A DNA stretch of 22,644 nt, from NCBI GenBank assembly GCA_030620375.1, contig JAUXEW010000013.1:1-22644 (forward strand), in the 5' to 3' direction. Below are positions 15,477-22,644 of this stretch, in pieces; within the stretch, counting starts at the first letter, position 1; each line of letters begins with the position of its first letter. The notes beneath the pieces are model-generated. The model ran no database searches and was not told the DNA's origin. It saw only the letters and a program-made list of their open reading frames with translations. The stretch comes from Desulfobacteraceae bacterium (GTDB lineage Bacteria > Desulfobacterota > Desulfobacteria > Desulfobacterales > UBA5616). A program made the position numbers and the translations under genes.

Positions 15477-16981
15477 TGAGAATTAAAGATTTTCCGAAAG
15501 AGATACAACCCTATCTTATTCCAAAAGAACAAGGGGAATTAATTTACCGCTGCCTGGGATGTAACAAGGAATTCGGTATTGAAAAGTTACTTTATACTTG
15601 CCCGGATTGTGGTCAAGTGTTGCTGATTTATGACATCAATTTTCAACGGCATAAAAAAATACCGGGGGAGATCTGGCATAAGATATTCGATTATAGAAAG
15701 ATGCTGACGATCTCGTCGGTAAAGGGAATCTATCGATACCACGAATTTATCGGGCCGATTCTTCCGTTAGATGCCATCGTTTATTTGGGTGAAGGAAACA
15801 CACCGATGATCGAGGCAAATGCGCCTTTAAAAGAAAAAGTGGGCATACGGTTTTTCTTTAAAAACGACGGTCAAAATCCAAGCGCATCATTTAAAGATCG
15901 CGGTATGGCAAGCGCTTTGAGCTATATTCACTTTCTTATCCAAAAAGGGCGCATTTCCGATGTATTGGCGATCTGTGCATCAACCGGAGACACCTCTGCC
16001 TCAGCGGCGCTATATGCGGCCTATCTCAAACCGCACATCAAATCCGTGGTACTCCTCCCCCATAAAAAGGTTACGCCCCAGCAACTATCCCAGCCTTTGG
16101 GCAGTGGTGCAATCGTTTTTGAAATACCCGGCGTATTTGACGATTGCATGAAGGTAGTTGAATCCTTATCCGAAAATTACAATGTTGCACTGTTAAACTC
16201 CAAAAATGCCTGGCGAATTTTGGGCCAGGAATCATATTCATATGAGATTGCTCAAGACTTTGAATATGAAATGACTGACAAAGTGATCGTGCTACCAATT
16301 GGCAACGCCGGAAATCTCTCAGCCGTCATGAGTGGATTTATCAAGTTTCATGAGACCGGCATTATAAACGCCCTGCCGAAAATCATCGGGGTCCAGTCCG
16401 ATCATGCCGATCCGGTTTACCGGTACTATCGTAATCCTGACCCCAAAAAACGAGAGTTTATTCCCGTAACTGTTAAACCGAGCGTCGCCCAGGCCGCCAT
16501 GATCGGCAACCCTGTTTCAATGCCGAGAATTATCCACCTGGTTGATCGTTATAACCAACGGGCAAAGAAACAAAATGTGTTTTTTGTCCAGGTGAATGAG
16601 CAGTCCATCATGGACTGGGAACTGATAGCCAATCGTAATGGTCATATCGCATGTACCCATGGGGGAGAATCTTTAGCAGGTCTGGTTGCTGCCATACGGC
16701 AAGGCATTCTTAACCCGAATGATATTGCTATCTTGGACTCAACCGCCCACACTATAAAATTTTCGGGATTTCAGGATATGTACTTTGAAAATCGTTTTCC
16801 AACTGATTTCGAGATATCTCCTAACCCCGAATTGATAAATTCTACGGTTTATATACATCCAAACGATTTGACAAAGGTTCCCCAACCCGGAAAGCCGTTA
16901 ACCGGTGATGACTTTAAACTGTTTGTCCGACGTGTGTCAGACGAAATTTCATCCTATTTAAAACTTAAAAAAAACCATTAA
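15476..16981 (+). CDS. thrC: Threonine synthase
   Basis: This PLP enzyme converts O-phosphohomoserine to threonine. The PLP lysine is K140 in NPSASFKDRGM; the phosphate-binding loop is ASTGDTSASAALYAA and the GNAGNLSAVMSG loop follows. The N terminus has a zinc-ribbon-like set of cysteines: C26-x2-C29 and C42-x2-C45. Length 501 is longer than the 350-residue short type, owing to the ribbon and an extended C terminus. The ATG overlaps the serS stop. Placing threonine synthase directly after seryl-tRNA synthetase ties two amino-acid functions into one transcript; no attenuator is visible between them. Confidence 0.93.
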   Translation: MRIKDFPKEIQPYLIPKEQGELIYRCLGCNKEFGIEKLLYTCPDCGQVLLIYDINFQRHKKIPGEIWHKIFDYRKMLTISSVKGIYRYHEFIGPILPLDAIVYLGEGNTPMIEANAPLKEKVGIRFFFKNDGQNPSASFKDRGMASALSYIHFLIQKGRISDVLAICASTGDTSASAALYAAYLKPHIKSVVLLPHKKVTPQQLSQPLGSGAIVFEIPGVFDDCMKVVESLSENYNVALLNSKNAWRILGQESYSYEIAQDFEYEMTDKVIVLPIGNAGNLSAVMSGFIKFHETGIINALPKIIGVQSDHADPVYRYYRNPDPKKREFIPVTVKPSVAQAAMIGNPVSMPRIIHLVDRYNQRAKKQNVFFVQVNEQSIMDWELIANRNGHIACTHGGESLAGLVAAIRQGILNPNDIAILDSTAHTIKFSGFQDMYFENRFPTDFEISPNPELINSTVYIHPNDLTKVPQPGKPLTGDDFKLFVRRVSDEISSYLKLKKNH

Positions 16982-16985
16982 ACTT

Positions 16986-18860
16986 ATGATTGACGATTAT
17001 GAAAATAGTCACCATTCAGATGGCACCGTAAAAACAGCCCGGACGACTGATTTGATGACCGTATTTGTCCATATCTATCTGGCAGTTTTAGTTTTTTTGA
17101 TGGCTCCCGGATCAGCTGGCGGGACTTTTTTATATAAGAGCTACATCGTGCGCCACGACCAGGGATGGGATATATTGTGTGATCCGTATATCGTTCAACA
17201 AAACGACTGGGTCATAAAAATCTTTCTGAGAAGGGGCCAAATTGCCGAGCAGGATTTTCCTGAATTTTTAAAGATTTTTGAACGCTTGAACCCTCACATC
17301 CGGAATATTGACAAAATTCGGCCCGGCCAGCATATCGTGATTCCTTTAAAAAAACTGAGTGAAGATGCGTTGCCGGGGCAATCCTCCGGTATCGTAACGA
17401 TTCCATTTGTTACGATATCAAAATTGCCCGATATTATTAAAACCAATTCAGCCGCGTATAAAGTTCGACGAGGAGACTATGTTTCTCGAATCGTATCAAG
17501 AACATATGGAAAATACGGCACCCGATTATATAATGAAGGGATACAGCTATTTAAACTGATCAACCCGGGCATGGTTGATTTCGATCTGATTTATCCGGGA
17601 CAGATCCTGAATATCCCTGATCCGTCGCTTCTAAACAAACCATGGTATGCATCCCTTTTTGATTCTTCGGGAAACATCAAGAAAAATATTGACATCAACG
17701 GTTTGACTTCCCTTGAGGACCGGACAGATGAACACCCTTTGGAAACTCAACCGGATAAGCAGCAGGAACCCGAGATTAAATCTCCATTTTTTAAGGCCGC
17801 ATCGGTACTTAACGCCACACTGCTTGCCAAAGGAACGTATTATTTTCCCAGAAAAGGCGAAAATGATTTTACGCTTGACCTGGATAGATATCCGGTGATG
17901 GAACTTAAAAACGGTCGCCGGATTTTATTTTCTGAAACCAATGATTTTTCTTCTTCCGATAGTGCCGTCATGCAGTCTTATTGGAAAGGGCTTAAAATTG
18001 TCCCGCTGTCGCTTCAATCGACTTTTGAGCAAATCTTAGACTCGATATTCCAGGCTGATGAAAATTACGAGCTAAAAAACCAGTTGAGGATTGAGGATCA
18101 AGGTGTCATCATAAATATAAAGGCAAATTGGATTATCAAATCAGCTCTTTCAGAGCAAAATTCAGCCCAACATACCTGTATTTTTCTTATTGGTAATAAA
18201 GATCAAACCATCCCGAATTCAATAAACCGCTATCTTAACGATCACCATGTCGTGATCAAGGAGATTCTAAGCAGCGGCATTCCCTTAAAAAAAGAAAACC
18301 AAAGTATTTTAAATGAGTTATTGGTTAATAAAAATAAAGTCATCCATTATCAGGGTGACTTAAAAACCTTTGTAAATGATCTTTCTAACGCTCTGGGATA
18401 TCAGTATTCTGAAAATATAAGTATTTCATTTCCGTATGCCGGTATTCAGATCGATGCGTTTTCCAATCTCATATCAACCCCGAAAGGCGAGCAGTTGCTG
18501 GTGGATTACGGTGACCTATACGGGGATGCAATTTCAGCCATTAAAAAGACCGGTCTTAATATCATTCAACTCACACCTAAAGCAGATTGGGAAACTGCGG
18601 TTAAAAAGATTATAAATGCATTACAGATATCATACACCGACCATCCGAATTTCATGGTTGCCGCAAGACCCGAAGATTTCAATATTGGCATTAACATACC
18701 TGGTTTTGATATTGAAACCCCTAAAGGGGATCATATTCTGATTGCGCCCCTTTTGCCACACCCTGAACTTACCCGATTCATTAATGAGACCGGGAAAATA
18801 GTTGTTGGGATTACCGTTATGAATGAATCTAAGCCGGTTGAAGGGGCATTAAAACAATAG
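16986..18860 (+). CDS. LysM-domain envelope protein with uncharacterised C-terminal region
   Basis: A hydrophobic segment at about 24-46 (MTVFVHIYLAVLVFLMAPGS) acts as signal anchor or signal peptide after a 23-residue cytoplasmic start; ATG 17055 is an alternative start that would give a standard signal peptide. LysM-like domain 1 covers about 52-120 (YIVRHDQGWDIL to IRPGQHIVIP) and LysM domain 2 about 158-211 (YKVRRGDYVSRIV to LIYPGQILNIP). LysM domains bind peptidoglycan, so the protein probably sits in the periplasm. Residues 220-624 match nothing I can name; they look like a mixed alpha/beta globular region. The gene begins 4 bases after thrC and leads into the TPR gene 71 bases downstream. 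Confidence 0.75.
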   Translation: MIDDYENSHHSDGTVKTARTTDLMTVFVHIYLAVLVFLMAPGSAGGTFLYKSYIVRHDQGWDILCDPYIVQQNDWVIKIFLRRGQIAEQDFPEFLKIFERLNPHIRNIDKIRPGQHIVIPLKKLSEDALPGQSSGIVTIPFVTISKLPDIIKTNSAAYKVRRGDYVSRIVSRTYGKYGTRLYNEGIQLFKLINPGMVDFDLIYPGQILNIPDPSLLNKPWYASLFDSSGNIKKNIDINGLTSLEDRTDEHPLETQPDKQQEPEIKSPFFKAASVLNATLLAKGTYYFPRKGENDFTLDLDRYPVMELKNGRRILFSETNDFSSSDSAVMQSYWKGLKIVPLSLQSTFEQILDSIFQADENYELKNQLRIEDQGVIINIKANWIIKSALSEQNSAQHTCIFLIGNKDQTIPNSINRYLNDHHVVIKEILSSGIPLKKENQSILNELLVNKNKVIHYQGDLKTFVNDLSNALGYQYSENISISFPYAGIQIDAFSNLISTPKGEQLLVDYGDLYGDAISAIKKTGLNIIQLTPKADWETAVKKIINALQISYTDHPNFMVAARPEDFNIGINIPGFDIETPKGDHILIAPLLPHPELTRFINETGKIVVGITVMNESKPVEGALKQ

Positions 18861-18931
18861 TTGTTTTAAACGCCATATCTCCACAAATGACAACATAGCT
18901 CCCGATATTAACCATAAAGCGAGGTTTGACG

Positions 18932-19738
18932 ATGATGAATATCGCGACGGTATCTGTATCTGCAGGACGGCTTTTTTCAACCCTGATTTTAATTTCTTTA
19001 ATAACGGTTTCCTGTGAAACCACACCCCAAAAACCCAGACCAGACCAGGCGTCAACCATACGAAATATGGGTGAAGCCTATATTATGCAAGGCGACTATA
19101 CCGCAGCCCTTAAAGAGCTCCTCAAAGCTGAAAAGATTAACCCAAATGACCCGGTCACTCACAATTATTTGGGAATTGTTTATAAAAATAAGCACTTGAC
19201 AGATCGGGCCATTGGTCATTTTCAAAAGGCAGTGGATCTTAACCCGGCTTACTCTCAAGCCAGAAACAACCTGGGCACGGCCTATCTCGAAAAAAAGGAT
19301 TGGGATGCAGCGATCATCTGTTTCAAAGATGTGATCAGTGATATGCTCTATGCCACCCCCAACTACCCGCTCTCAAATCTGGGATGGGCTTATTACAATA
19401 AAAAAGAATACCCGCTTGCGGAAACATATTATAAAAAAGCGCTTCAGATTCAGCCCAACCTCCTCGTCGCCATAAGCGGTCTTGGGCAAACGTATATGGC
19501 AATGGGAAAATATTCGGAAGCGGTGGAAACCTTTAAAAATTCCGTTAAATACGGCCATCGGGTGCCTCAATTTCATCTTCAATTGGCCCGGGCCTATGAG
19601 CTGTCAAAGGATTATGATAATGCCTTAAGAGCTTACAGCATCGTTATCGAGCTTGATCCGGGCAGCGACCTGGCAAAAGAAGCGGCTGGAGCAAAAGATA
19701 GAATTAACCGGCTAACGGAAAGTTTAAAAGAAAAATGA
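18932..19738 (+). CDS. TPR lipoprotein, PilW/PilF- or NlpI-like
   Basis: The frame opens at TTG 18926, but ATG 18932 fits GAGG (18921-18924) better; ATG 18935 is also possible. Residues 1-28 form a signal peptide ending in ITVSC, a slightly atypical lipobox (Thr at -3), so lipidation of C28 is likely but not certain. Residues 40-250 consist of about six TPR units, for example MGEAYIMQGDYTAALKELLKAEKINPND and the following YLGIVYKNKHLTDRAIGHFQKA. Length 268 fits PilW/PilF-type outer-membrane lipoproteins that help the type IV pilus secretin assemble, or NlpI-like adaptors. No pilus genes are nearby, so the specific role is open. The preceding LysM gene suggests a shared envelope function. Confidence 0.72.
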   Translation: MMNIATVSVSAGRLFSTLILISLITVSCETTPQKPRPDQASTIRNMGEAYIMQGDYTAALKELLKAEKINPNDPVTHNYLGIVYKNKHLTDRAIGHFQKAVDLNPAYSQARNNLGTAYLEKKDWDAAIICFKDVISDMLYATPNYPLSNLGWAYYNKKEYPLAETYYKKALQIQPNLLVAISGLGQTYMAMGKYSEAVETFKNSVKYGHRVPQFHLQLARAYELSKDYDNALRAYSIVIELDPGSDLAKEAAGAKDRINRLTESLKEK

Positions 19739-19773
19739 GATAACAACCACCCAGATAGCAGGGAGCTTTATTT

Positions 19774-19850
19774 GCCCCGCAAGGCGGTGGAAATAAAAAG
19801 GCACATATATGACCCCCAGCTTGTGTTTTCTCCCGGTGCAAATCACCGGG
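19774..19850 (+). ncRNA. Three-hairpin intergenic element, copy B
   Basis: Hairpin 1 is GCC (19774-19776) with GGC (19783-19785), or CCGC with GCGG; GGTGG at 19786-19790 could instead pair with CCACC at 19747-19751. AAATAAAA follows, then a CATATATG palindrome (19804-19811), the GACCC linker, and hairpin 3 CCCGGTG-CAAAT-CACCGGG (19832-19850). The core 19784-19849 matches copy A at 50 of 66 positions, ungapped. It lies between the TPR lipoprotein gene and the TMTC-like gene, 66 bases before the latter's ATG. Confidence 0.6.
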
Positions 19851-19856
19851 TTTTTT
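19832..19856 (+). terminator. Intrinsic terminator formed by hairpin 3 of element B
   Basis: A 7-bp G+C-rich stem (CCCGGTG/CACCGGG, loop CAAAT) is followed directly by TTTTTT. It should end transcripts from the LysM/TPR genes unless the element acts as a switch. Confidence 0.75.
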
Positions 19857-19916
19857 ATAAACACTGACTGAAAACAACCTCACAGTTGAAGCCCTTTAAA
19901 AACCACGAAAAATTCC

Positions 19917-22286
19917 ATGGCTAAAAAAAGGAAACGACCACCGGATAGTTCAAAACAGTTCGTGCCCGGTCGGGGTAAGGCGGATATTCCAAAGGGAGCC
20001 GGGCAGGCGGTTACCCATTTGCATGAAAGCCTGATACTGATGGCGGCGGCTATCCTGGTATTCCTGATTTACTCAAACACGCTTAAGGGTCCTTTTGTCT
20101 TTGATGGCGTTCGCAATATTGAGAAGAATCAGCATATCCGGCTGACCGAAATCACCATGGAGGGGATGGGTCGGGCAGGCTTCCAAAGTCCCAGTTCAAA
20201 TCGCCCGGTGGCAAATATCAGTTTCGCCCTGAATTACTATTTCCACCGCTACAATGTCTTTGGTTTCCATATCGTAAATATCATTATTCATATTACAACC
20301 GGCCTGCTGCTCTATCTTTTTTTAAAATCCACTTTAAGCCTTCCCGCCATATCCAGCCGCTATGGACAGGACAGGTGGATACCGTTGGTTACGACGGTAA
20401 TCTGGCTGGTTCATCCCATTCAAACCCAGTCGGTTGCTTATATCGTTCAGAGAATGAACAGCCTGGCAGCTTTGTTTTATATATTGTCTTTTTGGCTGTT
20501 TATCAAAGCCCGCCTCGCGGAGAAGAAAAAAAAAAGACTGGTATTCTTCTCTGGCAGCGTAACAGCCGGCCTTTTGGCTTTAGGCACCAAAGAAGTTTCC
20601 GCAACACTGCCCTTTTTTGTGTTTCTGTATGAGTGGTATTTTTTTCAGGACTTAAGCAAACAATGGTTGAAACGTCATCTTGTCCGTTTTTGCGGTTTGT
20701 TTTTGATTCTGGGTTTGGTGGTTCTGCTGTATCTGGGGGCCCATCCTTTTCAAACGATTTTATCAGCCTACACTTTTCGAGATTTTACGTTGGCTCAAAG
20801 AGTGCTGACCGAATTTCGGGTGGTCCTTTTTTACATCAGTCTGCTGTTATTTCCATGCCCTTCCCGTCTTAATCTGCAACATGATTTTCCGCTCTCATAC
20901 TCCTTAATCATGCCCGCCACCACCTTGCTGTCCATAAGTGTAATAGCCGGGCTAATCGGTTTGGCCTGCTATCTGGCAAAAAAGGAACCACTTGTATCCT
21001 TTTGTATTTTATGGTTTTTTGGTAATTTGCTCATCGAATCCTCTATAATCGGACTTGAAATTGTATATGAACATCGTAATTATCTGCCATCCATGCTCGC
21101 CATTCTAATAGCGGTTATACTGATTCATCGATACATACGTCCAAAATGGCTGATGGGTGCGGTGCTGGGCGCCATAATTCTGATATGTGCCTTGTGGACC
21201 TATCAAAGAAACATCGTCTGGAGCGATGACGCCGTTCTCTGGAACGACTGCGTGGCCAAAGCCCCGTCATATGCCCGGCCCCGTAACAACCTGGGGAACG
21301 TTCTTGTCAGGCAGGGTAAAACGGAAGCGGCCATCAGACAATATCGCGAAGCCCTGCGGATTTCACCCAATTATGCCGATGCCCATAATAATCTCGGTTT
21401 TGCCCTGGCCGGCCGGAAAAAATTCCAAGACGCGATTGATCATTATACAATGGCATTGCAGTTTAAGCCGAACTATGTCAGCGCCCACTTCAATCTGGGG
21501 AATGCATTGAATGAGGTGGGTAAAAAAGAGGCGGCCATCGCCCATTATTTAGAAGCGCTGCGATTAAATGCAGATTATGCCAAGGCTCACAGCAACCTGG
21601 CCAATCTACTTGCCGAACGGGGGGAAACCGAAGCAGCCATCACCCATTATAACAAAGCCCTCCGGATTTCACCCGATTATGCCGATGCCCATAATAACCT
21701 GGCCAATCTGCTTGCCGAACGGGGGGAAACTGAAGCGGCCATCACCCATTATAACAAAGCCCTCCGGATTTCACCCGATTATGCCGATGCCCATAATAAC
21801 CTGGGGCTCGCCCTGGCCGGTCAGAAAAAGTTCCAGGATGCGATACGCTGTTACCGCAAGGCCATTCGCCTCAATCCCGAGTATGCGGTTGCCCATTATA
21901 ATCTGGCCCGGGCCCTTGTGCATCAGGGTCGTATCGATGAGGCTGTGGACCACTTTGAGGCGTCTTTACGGATCCAGCCCCATTCGGCGGAAGTTCACTA
22001 TAATCTGGGCAATACCCTGATGGTCGGAAAAGGAAAATCCGGGAAAGCCGTCGTTCACTATCTTGAGGCCTTGAGGATCAATCCGGGCTATGCGGATTAT
22101 GCAGAGGTGCAGAATAATCTGGGCGCTGCCCTGGCCAAACAGGGCAACCTCACGGAGGCCGTAACGCATTTTTCCCGGGCCCTGGAAATTAACCCGGACC
22201 ATTCGTCCGCCCGGCGTAACCTTGAATATTGTTTGCGACTAAAAAAGAAAGCGGGCGGGACATCCGGCAGTGGCGTAAAGCCATAA
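19917..22286 (+). CDS. TMTC-like polytopic membrane protein with C-terminal TPR array
   Basis: Residues 1-35 are basic and cytoplasmic. Residues 36-430 hold about nine or ten membrane helices with the hallmarks of bacterial TMTC-like (GT-C related) proteins: YSNTLKGPFVFDG, SNRPVANISFALNYYFHRYNVFGFHIVNIIIH, WLVHPIQTQSVAYIVQRMNSLAALFY and VYEHRNYLPSMLAIL. The usual Asp-Asp of the first loop is Asp-Gly here (D63-G64), so catalysis may be altered. Residues about 452-770 are nine TPR units and a partial tenth; units 4 and 5 are identical in residues. Eukaryotic TMTCs are O-mannosyltransferases; a glycosyltransferase role for this bacterial protein is inference. No Shine-Dalgarno sequence is evident. 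A terminator-like hairpin precedes it, so it may have its own promoter. Confidence 0.75.
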   Translation: MAKKRKRPPDSSKQFVPGRGKADIPKGAGQAVTHLHESLILMAAAILVFLIYSNTLKGPFVFDGVRNIEKNQHIRLTEITMEGMGRAGFQSPSSNRPVANISFALNYYFHRYNVFGFHIVNIIIHITTGLLLYLFLKSTLSLPAISSRYGQDRWIPLVTTVIWLVHPIQTQSVAYIVQRMNSLAALFYILSFWLFIKARLAEKKKKRLVFFSGSVTAGLLALGTKEVSATLPFFVFLYEWYFFQDLSKQWLKRHLVRFCGLFLILGLVVLLYLGAHPFQTILSAYTFRDFTLAQRVLTEFRVVLFYISLLLFPCPSRLNLQHDFPLSYSLIMPATTLLSISVIAGLIGLACYLAKKEPLVSFCILWFFGNLLIESSIIGLEIVYEHRNYLPSMLAILIAVILIHRYIRPKWLMGAVLGAIILICALWTYQRNIVWSDDAVLWNDCVAKAPSYARPRNNLGNVLVRQGKTEAAIRQYREALRISPNYADAHNNLGFALAGRKKFQDAIDHYTMALQFKPNYVSAHFNLGNALNEVGKKEAAIAHYLEALRLNADYAKAHSNLANLLAERGETEAAITHYNKALRISPDYADAHNNLANLLAERGETEAAITHYNKALRISPDYADAHNNLGLALAGQKKFQDAIRCYRKAIRLNPEYAVAHYNLARALVHQGRIDEAVDHFEASLRIQPHSAEVHYNLGNTLMVGKGKSGKAVVHYLEALRINPGYADYAEVQNNLGAALAKQGNLTEAVTHFSRALEINPDHSSARRNLEYCLRLKKKAGGTSGSGVKP
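21594..21797 (+). repeat. Recent tandem duplication of one 102-base TPR unit
   Basis: Units 21594-21695 and 21696-21797 are identical except for three bases (CTA/CTG, ACC/ACT, GCA/GCG), all silent. Units starting near 21370 and 21777 also share the rare AGxKKFQDAI wording, which suggests earlier block duplication. Confidence 0.9.
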
Positions 22287-22499
22287 AAACATGGCCATAT
22301 GCAGTCGCTGACCGGCAGGGCGTCACGATGCTGAATAAATGTGAGCTCTCAAGCAGGGTAATCCTGTGGAATGACGAATACTTATAAAATCAGGATCATC
22401 CCCCGATTAGTTGGTGTCAATTAAGGCAAAACAGACCCTTGAATCCTTGACCCCTTGGACCCTCTTCTCCAACTAAATTGGAGAAGAACCTAAAATCAT
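22287..22499. other. Intergenic stretch with a hairpin and short degenerate repeats
   Basis: No gene is supported here. CTTCTCCAA (22464-22472) pairs perfectly with TTGGAGAAG (22478-22486) around loop CTAAA. Just upstream the run CCCTTGAATCCTTGACCCC and its continuation repeat a CCTTGRA/CCTTGGA-like phrase three times (22436-22460). Confidence 0.5.
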
Positions 22500-22530
22500 A
22501 AAGGTGTCCCCTGATCCAGGGGACACCTTT
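22500..22530. terminator. Perfect 14-bp hairpin, probable bidirectional terminator
   Basis: AAAGGTGTCCCCTG (22500-22513) and CAGGGGACACCTTT (22517-22530) pair perfectly around ATC. A-run and T-run lie at the ends of the stem. It sits between two converging genes, the TMTC-like gene and the partial gene at 22571, and can serve both. Confidence 0.65.
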
Positions 22531-22570
22531 ATGTTATACAGCATCTACTTTAAGATGAACTGCCTTTTTC

Positions 22571-22644
22571 TTAAGGCGTTATGGTTAACGTTGCACTGCC
22601 TGAATACGGGCCGGTTGATACGGTTATAACAACATCGGTATCAG
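22571..22644 (-). CDS. C-terminal end of a probable surface or Ig-like domain protein (partial)
   Basis: Reading the minus strand from the window edge gives DTDVVITVSTGPYSGSATL, then TITP and a TAA stop at 22573-22571. The alternating hydrophobic/Thr pattern ending in SATLTITP is common at the end of bacterial Ig-like beta-sandwich domains in exported proteins. Only 24 codons are visible. The frame choice is supported by the stop followed by a strong hairpin about 40 bases downstream. Confidence 0.55.
   Translation of the reverse strand, partial: DTDVVITVSTGPYSGSATLTITP

Noticed and set aside
21568..22020. 150-residue reading frame rich in Pro and Ile inside the TPR region
   Set aside because: It is the other-frame shadow of the repeated TPR codons.
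1..22644. CRISPR arrays, tRNA or rRNA genes, integrases or transposases
   Set aside because: I saw no regularly spaced repeats, no tRNA-like cloverleaf and no mobile-element proteins on either strand.

Overview
The window looks like chromosomal DNA of a Gram-negative, obligately respiring or anaerobic bacterium of the Desulfobacterota (former Deltaproteobacteria), most likely near Desulfobacteraceae. The evidence is a lipid A gene (lpxC) followed by a DUF4390 protein, an NtrY-type kinase and an NtrX/NtrC-type regulator, a YqaA-type DedA protein, a TVGYxE-type RCK channel, and a LysM/TPR/TMTC-like cluster. The taxonomic call is inference from gene content and order. Most genes are moderately AT-rich; the nitronate monooxygenase-like gene and the TPR part of the last large gene are visibly richer in G+C.

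Layout. 1-646: 3' end of a DEAD-box RNA helicase gene. 754-2223: FMN-type nitronate monooxygenase/FabK-like enzyme with a cysteine cluster and a repeated coiled-coil tail. 2279-3814 (minus): YifB/ComM AAA+ ATPase. 4208-10694 (plus): lpxC, DUF4390 protein, NtrY-like histidine kinase, AAA+ response regulator, rsmD, coaD. 10710-11951 (minus): YqaA/DedA protein and pcm, stop and start directly abutting. 12207-13208: potassium channel with RCK domains. 13248-13835 (minus): 5-formyltetrahydrofolate cyclo-ligase. 14205-22286 (plus): serS, thrC (overlapping by 1 nt), a LysM protein, a TPR lipoprotein-like protein and a TMTC-like membrane protein with nine TPRs. 22571-22644 (minus): last codons of a probable surface protein.

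The most unusual observation is a roughly 78-nt structured element present three times (8106-8183 plus, 19774-19850 plus, 13871-13947 minus). Each copy lies in an intergenic leader, in the same orientation as the gene it precedes. An ungapped 66-nt core is 67-77% identical between copies by hand count, and it contains three hairpin positions with some compensated changes. In two copies the last hairpin is followed by a T-run and looks like an intrinsic terminator. I do not recognise it as a known riboswitch or sRNA family. It also changes one gene model: the cyclo-ligase reading frame runs back through the element, but its likely start is downstream of it.

Other points worth attention are a response regulator with intact ATPase motifs whose GAFTGA sigma-54 contact loop is rewritten as GARNDE, a recent in-frame duplication of one 34-residue TPR unit (99 of 102 bases identical, all differences silent), and good divergent sigma-70-like promoters between the cyclo-ligase and serS.
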